DNA of 48,769 nucleotides from Clostridiaceae bacterium (GTDB lineage Bacteria; Bacillota; Clostridia; Saccharofermentanales; UBA5734), in NCBI GenBank assembly GCA_012523135.1, contig JAAYJD010000296.1:1-48769 (forward strand), given 5' to 3'. Made by a program: the position numbers and the translations under genes. This document shows positions 36,662 through 45,577 of the stretch, piece after piece. Below the pieces are notes generated by a model. That model worked only from the letters and a program-made list of their open reading frames with translations. It was not told the DNA's origin and did no database searches. How positions within the stretch are numbered: the first letter of the stretch is position 1; each line of letters starts with the position of its first letter.

Positions 36662-37423
36662 ATGCAACTGACCGTCCTGAGCTTGTTTCCGGACCTGATC
36701 GAGCAGGTGATCGACGCCAGCATCACCGGGCGGGCGCGCGCGGCCGGCCTTTTCCGCCTCAAGACAATCCAGATCCGCGACTTTGCTGTCAACCGCTACG
36801 GCAAGGTGGACGACGCCTGTTACGGCGGCGGTACCGGGATGCTGATGATGGCCGAACCGGTCTACCAGGCCTGGCTGGCCGCCCGGGCCGAAACGCCTGA
36901 CCAGCCGGTCCGCACCATCTTCCTGTCGCCGCGCGGCCAGCTGTTCAGCCAGGAAAAGGCGCAAGAGCTGGCGGCTTCGACCCGGCCACTGGTTTTCTTG
37001 TGCGGCCATTACGAGGGCATCGACCAGCGCGTTCTTGACGAAATCGTCGATGAGGAGCTATCGATCGGCGACTATGTGCTGACCGGCGGCGAACTGGCGG
37101 CCTGCGTGGTGATCGACGCCTTGCTGCGGCTGGTTCCCGGCGTGCTGCCGGACGAGGACGCCTACACGCGCGAGTCGCACATGGACGGGCTGCTCGAGTA
37201 TCCCCAGTACACACGCCCCGCCGTCTGGCACGACCGGCATGTTCCCGATGTCCTGTTGTCAGGACATCAGGCCAAAATAGAACGCTGGCAGGCCAGCCAG
37301 GCCGCCTTGGAAACGCTGCGGCGGCGGCCGGATCTGGCCCGTAAAAGACCGCTCAGCGAAGCAGAATGGGCCGACTTGCTGACGATTCGGCGCGAGGAGC
37401 AAAAGCAGGGCGAAAAACCCTGA
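36662..37423 (+). CDS. trmD: tRNA (guanine37-N1)-methyltransferase TrmD
   Basis: SPOUT-fold methyltransferase modifying G37 next to the anticodon, preventing +1 frameshifting. The 253 residues show FPDLIEQVIDASITGRARAAGLF, DDACYGGGTGMLMM, FLCGHYEGIDQRV and the trefoil-knot segment EELSIGDYVLTGGELAA. The start is ATG 36662; the longer upstream frame overlaps rimM without homology. The rpsP-khpA-rimM-trmD-rplS order is the usual one. Confidence 0.97.
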   Translation: MQLTVLSLFPDLIEQVIDASITGRARAAGLFRLKTIQIRDFAVNRYGKVDDACYGGGTGMLMMAEPVYQAWLAARAETPDQPVRTIFLSPRGQLFSQEKAQELAASTRPLVFLCGHYEGIDQRVLDEIVDEELSIGDYVLTGGELAACVVIDALLRLVPGVLPDEDAYTRESHMDGLLEYPQYTRPAVWHDRHVPDVLLSGHQAKIERWQASQAALETLRRRPDLARKRPLSEAEWADLLTIRREEQKQGEKP

Positions 37424-37431
37424 AAAAAGCC

Positions 37432-37460
37432 TTGCCACGGCCTTTGGGGTCTGCTATAAT
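37432..37460 (+). promoter_or_regulatory. rplS promoter
   Basis: TTGCCA (37432-37437), 17 bases, then a perfect TATAAT (37455-37460) with an extended TG. It gives rplS a leader of about 65 bases that could hold an L19-type leader, but I cannot identify the fold. Confidence 0.8.
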
Positions 37461-37532
37461 CAACTGGCTTATTACGGATGGTCCGCTGCCGGTTGCGTGC
37501 ATGAACATCTATGTTGAAGGGAGGAACGCAAT

Positions 37533-37889
37533 ATGAACTTGATCCAGGCTATTGAAAGCGAACAGCTCAAGAATGCCTATCCTGACGTGTCGATCGGCGA
37601 CTTCGTCAAGGTGCACCTCAAGATCAAGGAAGGGAACCGCGAGCGGATCCAGATTTTCGAAGGCACCGTCATCGCCCGCAAGGGCGGCGGCTTGTCTGAA
37701 ACACTGACCGTCCGGCGCCTGTCCTACGGCGTCGGTGTCGAACGGATTCTGCCGATTCATTCACCCAAAATCGAACGAATCGAAGTCGTCCGCAAAGGCC
37801 GCGTCCGCCGGGCCAAGCTGTACTACCTGCGCGACCGCGTGGGCAAAGCTGCCAAAATCCGCGAAAAACTTACAACTCGAGCACGCTAA
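37533..37889 (+). CDS. rplS: 50S ribosomal protein L19
   Basis: Large-subunit protein at the 30S-50S interface. The 118 residues include [75 protein letters not shown], all strongly conserved in the family. GGGAGGA precedes ATG 37533. It has a separate promoter after trmD and an intrinsic terminator before rbgA. Confidence 0.98.
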   Translation: MNLIQAIESEQLKNAYPDVSIGDFVKVHLKIKEGNRERIQIFEGTVIARKGGGLSETLTVRRLSYGVGVERILPIHSPKIERIEVVRKGRVRRAKLYYLRDRVGKAAKIREKLTTRAR

Positions 37890-37894
37890 CAGTC

Positions 37895-37918
37895 AAGGGA
37901 CCTGCAAGGGTCCCTTTT
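37895..37918 (+). terminator. Terminator after rplS
   Basis: An 8-bp stem, AAGGGACC (37895-37902) with GGTCCCTT (37909-37916), runs into TTTT. Short U-run, so partial read-through to rbgA is likely. Confidence 0.75.
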
Positions 37919-37954
37919 CTCAAGGCAAGAAAAGAGGATAGAAGGGAGTCCGGC

Positions 37955-38803
37955 ATGGCGACCAACTGGTTCCCGGGGCATATGGCCAAGGCCCTGCGTG
38001 AAATGAAAGAGATGCTGAAACAAGTCGACCTGGTGATCGAAACGTGCGATGCCCGGATCCCGGCGGCCAGCCGCAATCCCGAGCTGGTCCGCCTGATCCA
38101 GAACAAGCCCAGCTTGCTTGTCCTGAACAAAGAGGACCTGGCCGATCCGGCCGTCACCCGGCTGTGGCTTGAGCAGTTTGCATCCCAGGGGCTGGAAGCG
38201 CTGCCCTGCAGCAGCATCCGGCGCCTCGGCTGCAAGCAGATCGTTTTGGCAGCCAAGCGCCTGACCCAGGATAAAACAGATCGGGCCCTGGCCAAGGGAC
38301 GTATTTTCCGCCCCGTCCGTATCCTGGTGGCCGGCATTCCCAACACCGGCAAGTCGACCCTGATCAACGCGCTCAGCTCACGCAAGGCCGCCCAGACCGC
38401 GGACAAGCCGGGGGTGACCCGGCAGCTGAGCTGGATCAAGGCCGGCCCGCTGGAGCTGCTCGATTCACCCGGCGTGCTTTGGCCCCGCATCGACAGCCAG
38501 CTGCAGCAGCGCCACCTGGCTGCGACCGGCGCGATCAAGGACAACCTGCTTTCGGGCGAGGACATCGCCCGCCAGACGCTGGAGGAGCTGTGCCGGCTCT
38601 ACCCGGACCTGATCCGCCAGCGGTTCAGGATCGATCCGCTGGCGGCTGACCTGGACCGGCTGGAACAGGCGGCGGTCAGCCGCGGCTGCCTGATGAGCGG
38701 CGGCCGCGCCGACATCGAGCGCTTTGCCGCGCTGTTCCTCGACGAGCTGCGCGGCGGCCGGATCGGCCGCATCAGCCTGGAGAAGCCCGGAGCTGCCGGA
38801 TGA
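37955..38803 (+). CDS. rbgA: Ribosome biogenesis GTPase RbgA/YlqF
   Basis: Circularly permuted GTPase needed for a late step of 50S assembly in Bacillota. The 282 residues start with WFPGHMAKALREM, typical of YlqF. The G4 motif VLNKEDL (about 59-65) precedes G1 GIPNTGKST (about 127-135), then DKPGVTRQLSWI and LLDSPGVLWP. This order defines the permutation. It shares ATGA with rnhB. Confidence 0.96.
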   Translation: MATNWFPGHMAKALREMKEMLKQVDLVIETCDARIPAASRNPELVRLIQNKPSLLVLNKEDLADPAVTRLWLEQFASQGLEALPCSSIRRLGCKQIVLAAKRLTQDKTDRALAKGRIFRPVRILVAGIPNTGKSTLINALSSRKAAQTADKPGVTRQLSWIKAGPLELLDSPGVLWPRIDSQLQQRHLAATGAIKDNLLSGEDIARQTLEELCRLYPDLIRQRFRIDPLAADLDRLEQAAVSRGCLMSGGRADIERFAALFLDELRGGRIGRISLEKPGAAG

Positions 38804-39462
38804 GCAGCCGCGCAGAGAAACAGCGCGCCCTTTACGAACGCATGCTGCTGTTCGAACGCCAGGCCTGGCTGGAAGGCTTTGTTTGCCTGGCCGGCCTGGA
38901 TGAAGTCGGCCGCGGACCCCTGGCGGGGCCGGTCGCCGCCGCGGCCTGCATCCTCGATCCCGACCGGCCGGTCTACGGCCTGAACGATTCGAAAAAGCTG
39001 TCGGCCGCCGTGCGCGACACGCTCTACGACCAGATCAGGACGCATGCGCTCGACTGGTCGGTCAGCCTGGTCGATGCGGCCACCATCGACCGGATCAACA
39101 TTCTCGAAGCGACTTGCCAGGCCATGCGCCAGGCGGTCGCCGGCCTCAAGCGGCAGCCCGACCTGCTGCTGGTGGATGCCGTCAAGCTCGGCGGATTGCC
39201 CATGGCGGTCCGGCCGATCGTGCGCGGCGACGCCCAGTCGGTCTCGATCGCCGCGGCCTCGATCCTGGCCAAGGTGACGCGGGACCGCCTGATGCTCGCA
39301 TACGACCGCCAGTATCCGGCCTACGGTTTTGCCAGTCACAAAGGCTATGGCACCCGGGCCCATTACGATGCGCTGCTCAGCCACGGTCCGTGTCCCCTGC
39401 ATCGGCTGTCCTTTTTGAAAAACCTGGACACGCATCGTCGGCCGGACGATCCAAATGCATGA
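38800..39462 (+). CDS. rnhB: Ribonuclease HII
   Basis: Removes single ribonucleotides and RNA from RNA-DNA hybrids. The 220-residue protein has the catalytic GLDEVGRGPLAGPV, NDSKKLS, the LLVDAVKL Asp, and SIAAASILAKVTRDRLM, with the late SHKGYGTRAH motif. It is coupled to rbgA, a frequent pairing in Gram-positives, and marks the end of the conserved block; a 170-base gap follows. Confidence 0.96.
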   Translation: MSSRAEKQRALYERMLLFERQAWLEGFVCLAGLDEVGRGPLAGPVAAAACILDPDRPVYGLNDSKKLSAAVRDTLYDQIRTHALDWSVSLVDAATIDRINILEATCQAMRQAVAGLKRQPDLLLVDAVKLGGLPMAVRPIVRGDAQSVSIAAASILAKVTRDRLMLAYDRQYPAYGFASHKGYGTRAHYDALLSHGPCPLHRLSFLKNLDTHRRPDDPNA

Positions 39463-39556
39463 TGGATTGACTTTTCTTGCAGTCCTGATTTAACCCGATC
39501 CCATATTTTTATGCCAAAATACCCGTCCGGTCGCATGTTTCGTGGCAGTCAGGGTC

Positions 39557-39585
39557 TTGTTCCGCTTGGCACACTCGTTTATAAT
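39557..39585 (+). promoter_or_regulatory. Candidate promoter of the aminotransferase gene
   Basis: TTGTTC (39557-39562), 17 bases and a perfect TATAAT (39580-39585), leaving a leader of about 40 bases. Confidence 0.6.
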
Positions 39586-39632
39586 AGCGCTATATTTATC
39601 CGAACGGCATTCATTTGCAAGGGGGAACACAA

Positions 39633-40922
39633 ATGCTTTCATATCAGGACTGGTCTCAAGCCATGCTGAAAGCCGAGGCAGATCGCCTCGAGGATCAGGT
39701 GTCGGCCTGGAAGCGGCGCGGCCTGAAGCTGAACATGACCCGCGGCAAGCCCTGCGCCGAGCAATTGGACCTGTCGAACGGTCTGCTCACGTGCCTCGAT
39801 GAAAATGACTATCGCTCAGAAGACAAAACCGACTGCCGCAATTACGGCGGCCTGGACGGTCTGCCCGAAGCACGCCGCCTGTTTGCCGGCCTGCTGGGCA
39901 TTCAATCCGAACAAGTCATGGTCCTGGGTAACTCCAGCTTGAACCTGATGTATGACATGATGACCCGCTGCCTGCTGTTCGCCCTGCCGTGCGCCAAGCG
40001 TCCCTGGGGTCGGGAAGAGAAGGTGCGCTTCATCTGCCCCGTCCCCGGCTACGACCGGCATTTCACGGTCTGCCAGGCGTTGGGTATCGAGATGATCCCC
40101 GTCCCGATGACCCCCCAGGGGCCCGATATGGACCAGATTGAAGATCTGGCCGCCTCCGATCCGTCGATCAAGGGCATGTGGGCCGTGCCGGTCTACAGCA
40201 ACCCGGACGGCATCACCTACAGCGCCGAAACCTGCCGCCGCCTGGCCGCCATGCGGACGGCCGCGGCCGATTTCCGCATCTTCTGGGACAACGCCTATTG
40301 CATCCACCATCTCGACCCGGACAAGCCGGAAGTGGTCCCGGAGATCCTGGCCTTGTGTGCCGAACACGGCCACGCGGACCGCGTGTTCGTGTTCGCGTCA
40401 ACCTCCAAGATCACCTGGTCCGGCGCCGGTCTTGCCTGCCTGGCTGCCAGCACAGCCAACCTGGCTTTTGTCAGGCGCCAGATGACGGCCCAGACAATCG
40501 GGCCGGACAAGATCAGCCAGCTGCGTCACATCCGCTTCCTCAAGGACCAGGCGCAGGTCCTCGATCTGATGCGGCGCCATGCGGCGATCCTGGCCCCCAA
40601 GTTCGACCTGGTCGACTGCCACCTCACCCGGGAACTGGCCGGGCGCGGCATCTGCCGCTGGCATAAGCCCCGCGGCGGCTACTTTTTCAGCCTGTACCTG
40701 CTGCCGGGGACGGCCGCGGAAACCGTACGCCTGGCCAAAGACTGCGGCGTCGAGCTGACGCCCGCCGGCAGCACCTGGCCGGGCGGCCGAGATCCCGAAG
40801 ACAGCAACATCCGCCTGGCGCCCTCGTTTCCGCCGCTGGCCGAACTCGAGATGGCCCTGGAAGTGCTCTGCCTGTGCATCCGCCTGGCCTGCGTCAAACG
40901 GCTCCTCGCGTCGCTTTCGTGA
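39633..40922 (+). CDS. PLP-dependent aspartate-type aminotransferase (Asp_aminotransf family)
   Basis: A fold-type I aminotransferase, 429 residues, of the branch with TRGKPCAEQLDLSNGLL, YRNYGGLDGLPEARRLF and GNSSLNLMYDMM. This branch includes bacterial aspartate aminotransferases distinct from the E. coli AspC group. The PLP lysine is Lys259 in FASTSKITWSGAG, with FWDNAYCIHHL earlier (PLP-contacting Asn/Asp) and an Arg near SNIRLAPSF. ATG 39633 follows AAGGGGGAA at 39619-39626. It is followed after 30 bases by purB, whose pathway step consumes an aspartate-derived adduct. Exact substrate is inferred. Confidence 0.88.
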   Translation: MLSYQDWSQAMLKAEADRLEDQVSAWKRRGLKLNMTRGKPCAEQLDLSNGLLTCLDENDYRSEDKTDCRNYGGLDGLPEARRLFAGLLGIQSEQVMVLGNSSLNLMYDMMTRCLLFALPCAKRPWGREEKVRFICPVPGYDRHFTVCQALGIEMIPVPMTPQGPDMDQIEDLAASDPSIKGMWAVPVYSNPDGITYSAETCRRLAAMRTAAADFRIFWDNAYCIHHLDPDKPEVVPEILALCAEHGHADRVFVFASTSKITWSGAGLACLAASTANLAFVRRQMTAQTIGPDKISQLRHIRFLKDQAQVLDLMRRHAAILAPKFDLVDCHLTRELAGRGICRWHKPRGGYFFSLYLLPGTAAETVRLAKDCGVELTPAGSTWPGGRDPEDSNIRLAPSFPPLAELEMALEVLCLCIRLACVKRLLASLS

Positions 40923-40928
40923 TACAAT
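40920..40928 (+). promoter_or_regulatory. Extended -10 element before purB
   Basis: TGATACAAT (TGnTAnAAT) overlaps the aminotransferase stop, 25 bases before the purB ATG. No clear -35, so purB may also be read from the upstream promoter. Confidence 0.4.
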
Positions 40929-40952
40929 AGTTTTCGACAGGAGGAGCCGACC

Positions 40953-42380
40953 ATGCACGACCGTTACGAGAATCCGCTCTGCAGCCGCTACGCCAGCGAT
41001 GTCATGCAGGAGCTTTTTTCTCCAGACCGGAAATTCAAAACCTGGCGCCAGCTCTGGATCGCCCTGGCCGAAACCGAGCGCGAACTCGGCCTTCCGGTCA
41101 GCGCCGAGCAGATCGCCGAGCTGAAGGCGCACGCGGACACGATCAACTACGAAGCCGCCGAGCGGCATGAAGCCCGGGTCCGCCACGATGTCATGGCCCA
41201 TGTCCACGCCTACGGCGACCAGTGCCCGTCGGCCAGGGGCATCATCCACCTGGGAGCGACATCCTGCTATGTCGGCGACAACACCGATTTGATCCTGATG
41301 GCCGAAGGCCTCAAACTGCTGCGCAGCCGGATCCTGGCCGTCATCCGCAGCCTGTCTGCCTTCGCGGCCCGCACCCGCGACCTGCCGACGCTGGGCTTTA
41401 CCCATTTCCAGCCGGCCCAGCCGGTGACGGTCGGCAAACGCGCCACACTCTGGATCCAGGACCTGATGCTGGACCTGGACGACCTGGATCATGTCCTGGG
41501 CAGCTTTCGCCTGCTGGGCAGCAAGGGCACGACTGGCACGCAAGCCAGTTTCCTGGCCTTGTTTGGCGGCGACCACGAAAAAGTCAAGGAACTGGACCGA
41601 CGGGTGGCCGCCCGCCTGGGCTTCGCCGCCGTCTTTGCGGTGACCGGCCAGACCTACCCGCGCAAGATGGACAGCCGCGTGCTGGGCGTGCTGTCCGGCA
41701 TCGCCCAGAGCGCGCACAAGTTCAGCAACGACCTGCGTTTGCTGCAGCATCTCAAGGAGGTCGAGGAACCGTTCGGCAAAGACCAGATCGGCTCTTCGGC
41801 GATGGCCTACAAGCGCAACCCGATGCGCAGCGAACGCGTGGCGGCCCTGGCCCGGCATGTGATCGCCAACAGCCTCAACCCGGCGATCACGGCGGCCGGC
41901 CAGTGGTTTGAGCGCACCCTGGACGATTCGGCCAACAAGCGGATCGCCATTCCTGAAGCCTTCCTGGCCGTCGACGCCGTCTTGCTGCTTTACCGCAGCA
42001 TCGCCGAAGGGCTGGTCGTCTACCCGACGGTCATCTTGCGTCACCTGCGCGACGAACTGCCCTTCATGGCGACCGAAAACATCCTGATGGAGGCGGTCAA
42101 GCGGGGCGGCGACCGCCAGGCTCTGCACGAAAAAATCCGCCAGTACAGCATGGAAGCGGGCCGCCGGATCAAGGAAGACGGCCAGCCCAACGATCTGCTT
42201 GAGCGCATCGGGGCCGATCCAGCCTTCGCCCTGAGCGCGCAGGATCTGGATCGTCTGCTCGATCCGACTGACTATATCGGCCGCGCGCCCGAGCAGGTCG
42301 ACGAATTCCTGACCGGACAGGTCGAACCGCTGCTGGCGTTCAACCCCGAATCCGTTGTCATGGAAGAGCCGCGCGTCTGA
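40953..42380 (+). CDS. purB: Adenylosuccinate lyase
   Basis: Cleaves SAICAR and adenylosuccinate, releasing fumarate, in purine synthesis. The 475-residue protein shows the superfamily features: [53 protein letters not shown] and the signature [15 protein letters not shown] with the catalytic serine loop. Length and pattern fit the eukaryote-like long PurB class. AGGAGG precedes ATG 40953. A terminator overlaps its last codons. Confidence 0.95.
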   Translation: MHDRYENPLCSRYASDVMQELFSPDRKFKTWRQLWIALAETERELGLPVSAEQIAELKAHADTINYEAAERHEARVRHDVMAHVHAYGDQCPSARGIIHLGATSCYVGDNTDLILMAEGLKLLRSRILAVIRSLSAFAARTRDLPTLGFTHFQPAQPVTVGKRATLWIQDLMLDLDDLDHVLGSFRLLGSKGTTGTQASFLALFGGDHEKVKELDRRVAARLGFAAVFAVTGQTYPRKMDSRVLGVLSGIAQSAHKFSNDLRLLQHLKEVEEPFGKDQIGSSAMAYKRNPMRSERVAALARHVIANSLNPAITAAGQWFERTLDDSANKRIAIPEAFLAVDAVLLLYRSIAEGLVVYPTVILRHLRDELPFMATENILMEAVKRGGDRQALHEKIRQYSMEAGRRIKEDGQPNDLLERIGADPAFALSAQDLDRLLDPTDYIGRAPEQVDEFLTGQVEPLLAFNPESVVMEEPRV

Positions 42381-42397
42381 CGCGGCTTTTCCTTTTT
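42367..42397 (+). terminator. Terminator overlapping the purB 3' end
   Basis: AGCCGCG (42367-42373) pairs with CGCGGCT (42381-42387), followed by TTTTCCTTTTT. The stop codon lies in the loop. Confidence 0.75.
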
Positions 42398-42503
42398 CCA
42401 GCAGGATCCTCCACGAACAACGCGGAACATATCTTCGGCCTACGTGTCTAAACAGGTGTCATAAACCGATCCTTTTTTCGCATGAGCAGACTGGAGGCCT
42501 TGT

Positions 42504-44654
42504 ATGAAATGGTTGATTCGTTCACCTTTATTGGTTCTGTTCCTCACGCTGATCCTGGTATTGACCGCCTGCTCGACCGGTGGCTTGCCGTCTCCGTCTG
42601 TTAGCAGCCAGCCGACGGGCACCCAGCCGGCCATCCGGGCGGAAGACTACGCCGGCCTGCTGGAACTGGTTGCCAAAGCCAGCCAGAATCCGTCCCCGTA
42701 TGCCCGCCGTTACTATATGGCCGGCGCGGACAGCGACGGCCGGCAGAATGCGGAGGGATCGGCCAGCCAGGCCGGCGACAACAAGGACTATTCCCAGACC
42801 AACATCCAGGTTGAGGGCGTCGACGAGGCCGACATCATCAAGACCGACGGGCGCTACCTCTACCTGATCGCCAATAACCGCCTCGTCGTGGTCGATGCGG
42901 CGGATCCCGCCCAGCTTATAGTCGTTTTCGAACAGAAGATCAACCCCTACACCGAAAAAGAGAAGACGATCGTGATCGAGACGCCATCCGAACTGTTCCT
43001 CGACATCGCGGCGCAGCGCCTGGTCCTGATCGTGACCGGCAGCGTCCAGGAACGCTATTTCCCGGAGCCGGAAGAGACCAAGCCTTCCGAAACCAAGCCA
43101 GAAGAGCCTGCCCCGACGGAAGGAACCGGCAGCGAGGGCACCGCGCCCGATGAGCGCCCGGCCGAAAGCACTGGGGCCGCCGCCGACCGTTCGATCTGGT
43201 ACCCCTACTATAACGCGCGCAGCTACACCTCGGTGCGCATCTATGACATCGGCAACCCGGAAGCGCCGGAACTGGTGCGCCAGTTCACGCAGGACGGCGG
43301 CTACACCTCCAGCCGCAAGGTCGATACGTCGCTCTATGTCGTGTCCACCCGCTACCAGTACCGCATCTACGAAGCCCGGGCCGAAGACCTCAAGCCTGAG
43401 GAGGTCTTTCCCTCGACCTGCACCGACCCGTCCGCCGACACCTGGACGGCGCTGCCGCCGGACCGGATCACCATCCTGCCGGACGGCGACCTGAGCAACC
43501 AGACGATTTTGTCGGCGCTGGACATCACGGCGGACTCGGCTGAACCGGACCTCCAGTCCCTGCTTGGCTCCTCCGGCCAGGTCTACGCGTCAGCCGGGTA
43601 TCTCTACATCGCTGCCTGGCAGGTCACCTGGAGCGGCAAGGAGAACAGCTATCCGACCTACAACACCGAAATCTACCGGTTCAAGCTGGCCGGCGCCAAG
43701 GTAAGCGAAGCCGGCAAAGGCTCCGTGCCGGGCTGGATCATCAACCAATTCAGCATGGACGAGCATCAGGGCTATTTCCGCATCGCCACCACCACGGGCG
43801 ATACCTGGAGCGGCTCGCAAAACCAGGCGAAGAACAATCTCTATGTCCTCGACGGCAGCCTGAACGTGGTCGGCAAGGTGACCGGGCTGGCTCCCGGCGT
43901 GACAATCAAGTCGGTCCGCTTCATGGGCAGCCAGGCCTTCGTGGTGACCTTCCGGACGGTCGACCCGCTGTTCGTGATCGATCTGGCCGACCCGAAAGCG
44001 CCCAAGGTCCTGGGCGAGCTGAAAATCCCCGGCTACAGCACGTACCTGCACCCCTACGCCGAAAACCTGCTGCTCGGTTTCGGCTACGACGTGCTGACAG
44101 AAAAAGAGGACCGCGTGTTTAACCTGGGCCTGAAGGTCTCCCTGTTCGACATCAGCGACTTCAATCAGCCGCGCGAAGTCTCGACCATCCTGCTGGGCGG
44201 CATCGGTTCATACGCCGATGTCCTCTACAACCACAAGAACCTGCTCTTTTCCCGGGAAAAGAACCTGATCGCGTTCCCGGCGACCCTGACGGCACGCGAT
44301 GCGGACGATCCGAAAACCTACCGCCAGCCCAGTTACCAGGGGCTGCTGGTTCTCGGCCTTAGTGCCGACAGGCAGTTGGTGCTGCGCGGCCATGTCACGC
44401 ACTTCGACAAACTGGGCGACCCGTTCGGGCCGGAGCAGCCGCTGAGCGAGAAGGAGATGCAGGCCTTTTTCGGCCACGATGCCGTCTACCGCGCCGCCTG
44501 GATCGGCGACACGCTGCTGACGCTCTCCGGACGCCAGGTGCGCAGCGCCAGCCTGGACGGCTTCACAGCCCTCGGCAAGGTTGAACTGCCCGGCTACGAC
44601 GATGTCAACCAAGGGTATCCGTACCCGTACTACCGCGGGATCATGGTCGATTAA
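42504..44654 (+). CDS. Beta-propeller domain lipoprotein
   Basis: Exported lipoprotein, 716 residues, of the secreted beta-propeller family typified by the motif VEGVDEADIIKTDGRYLYLI (about 109-128). The signal peptide ends in the lipobox LTAC, placing the lipidated Cys at about 23. A Ser/Pro/Thr-rich linker follows. Propeller blades include DAADPAQL, IYDIGNPEAPELVRQF and VIDLADPKAPKVLGEL. An acidic Pro/Glu/Thr-rich insert (about 193-230) interrupts the first blades. The C-terminal half has LFDISDFNQPREVS and HDAVYRAAWIGDTLLTLS. GGAGG precedes ATG 42504. Molecular function of the family is not established; surface binding or scaffold is inference. Confidence 0.9.
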   Translation: MKWLIRSPLLVLFLTLILVLTACSTGGLPSPSVSSQPTGTQPAIRAEDYAGLLELVAKASQNPSPYARRYYMAGADSDGRQNAEGSASQAGDNKDYSQTNIQVEGVDEADIIKTDGRYLYLIANNRLVVVDAADPAQLIVVFEQKINPYTEKEKTIVIETPSELFLDIAAQRLVLIVTGSVQERYFPEPEETKPSETKPEEPAPTEGTGSEGTAPDERPAESTGAAADRSIWYPYYNARSYTSVRIYDIGNPEAPELVRQFTQDGGYTSSRKVDTSLYVVSTRYQYRIYEARAEDLKPEEVFPSTCTDPSADTWTALPPDRITILPDGDLSNQTILSALDITADSAEPDLQSLLGSSGQVYASAGYLYIAAWQVTWSGKENSYPTYNTEIYRFKLAGAKVSEAGKGSVPGWIINQFSMDEHQGYFRIATTTGDTWSGSQNQAKNNLYVLDGSLNVVGKVTGLAPGVTIKSVRFMGSQAFVVTFRTVDPLFVIDLADPKAPKVLGELKIPGYSTYLHPYAENLLLGFGYDVLTEKEDRVFNLGLKVSLFDISDFNQPREVSTILLGGIGSYADVLYNHKNLLFSREKNLIAFPATLTARDADDPKTYRQPSYQGLLVLGLSADRQLVLRGHVTHFDKLGDPFGPEQPLSEKEMQAFFGHDAVYRAAWIGDTLLTLSGRQVRSASLDGFTALGKVELPGYDDVNQGYPYPYYRGIMVD

Positions 44655-44677
44655 GACCGGCTCTGCCGACCGAAACG

Positions 44678-44711
44678 GCCGGATGGGCGCGCGCGCCGAT
44701 CCGGCTTTTTT
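44678..44711 (+). terminator. Terminator after the beta-propeller lipoprotein gene
   Basis: GCCGGAT (44678-44684) pairs with ATCCGGC (44699-44705) around a further GC-rich inner stem, followed by six T residues. Confidence 0.85.
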
Positions 44712-44752
44712 GCGTGTTGCCCGCGCGGTATCTTAAAAAAAATGCCTCTTCA

Positions 44753-44761
44753 TGATATGAT
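44753..44761 (+). promoter_or_regulatory. Candidate extended -10 promoter of the gntR-iscS-thiI operon
   Basis: TGATATGAT fits an extended -10 box within an AT-rich stretch, about 67 bases before the regulator's ATG. No operator could be assigned with confidence. Confidence 0.45.
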
Positions 44762-44828
44762 GTAATGACGGCAAAGCCTCCCGCCAGACGAAAGGCAGCC
44801 CGATGATACATGAAAGGTGGCCGAAACC

Positions 44829-45569
44829 ATGAAAATCGACAGGCGCAGCACCCAGCCGCTCTACGCACAGCTCAAGGAACTGCTGATCGACCGAATCCGG
44901 CAGCAGACCTATGAACCAGGCCAGCAGATCCCTTCGGAGATGGCGTTGTGCCAGGAACTTTCCCTGAGCCGGCCAACGGTCCGGCAGGCGATCGCCGAAC
45001 TGGTCAGCGAGGGGATACTCATCATCATCAAAGGGCGGGGCACGTTTGTAGCCGATGAGCCGGAGCGGATCGAGGTCAAGAACCTGATCGCCGGCCAGTT
45101 TTCATTGTTAATGGCACGTTCCCTGGAGCTTCAGATGCATGTCGAGATCGAGAAGGTGGCCGGCGACGCCGAGCTGGACCGGCTGTTCGGCACTGCGGAT
45201 GGACCTGTGCATCCCGGTTACTGGTCGATCGCCTGGCAGCAGGCGGAAAACGGCCAGACCTACGCCTTTTGCCGGACACTGGTGCCGGTCAGCATGTTCC
45301 CGGAACTGGGTCCGGACCTGCAGCAGGGCAAGCGCATGATCGACATCACGGCCAACAAGTACGCGTACCTGCCCCAGAAGACGGCAGGCCGCTTGTTTGT
45401 TCGCCAGGCCAGGACCGAAGAATCACAGATCCTGGATATTTCGCGCAACGCGCCGGTCCTCGTGCTTTCCAGCCGCTCGACCTCCCGCAGCGGCAACGTC
45501 TGCGAAGTCAGCACGGCAGCTTTGCGCGCCGACCTGGTCGCCCTCAACCTGGACAGCGGAAGGAGTTGA
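44829..45569 (+). CDS. GntR/HutC-family transcriptional regulator
   Basis: A 246-residue ligand-responsive DNA-binding protein. The N-terminal winged helix-turn-helix (PLYAQLKELLIDRI, PGQQIPSEMALCQELSLSRPTVRQAIAELVSEG, RGRGTFV-like KGRGTFVADE) occupies about 10-78. A UTRA effector domain fills the rest (about 95-240), with the typical SRSTSRSGNVCEVSTAALRAD end. AAAGGTGG at 44813-44820 precedes ATG 44829. It lies eight bases before a cysteine desulfurase, so it is likely the first gene of that operon and may control it. The effector is unknown. Confidence 0.92.
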   Translation: MKIDRRSTQPLYAQLKELLIDRIRQQTYEPGQQIPSEMALCQELSLSRPTVRQAIAELVSEGILIIIKGRGTFVADEPERIEVKNLIAGQFSLLMARSLELQMHVEIEKVAGDAELDRLFGTADGPVHPGYWSIAWQQAENGQTYAFCRTLVPVSMFPELGPDLQQGKRMIDITANKYAYLPQKTAGRLFVRQARTEESQILDISRNAPVLVLSSRSTSRSGNVCEVSTAALRADLVALNLDSGRS

Positions 45570-45577
45570 CATCCTGA

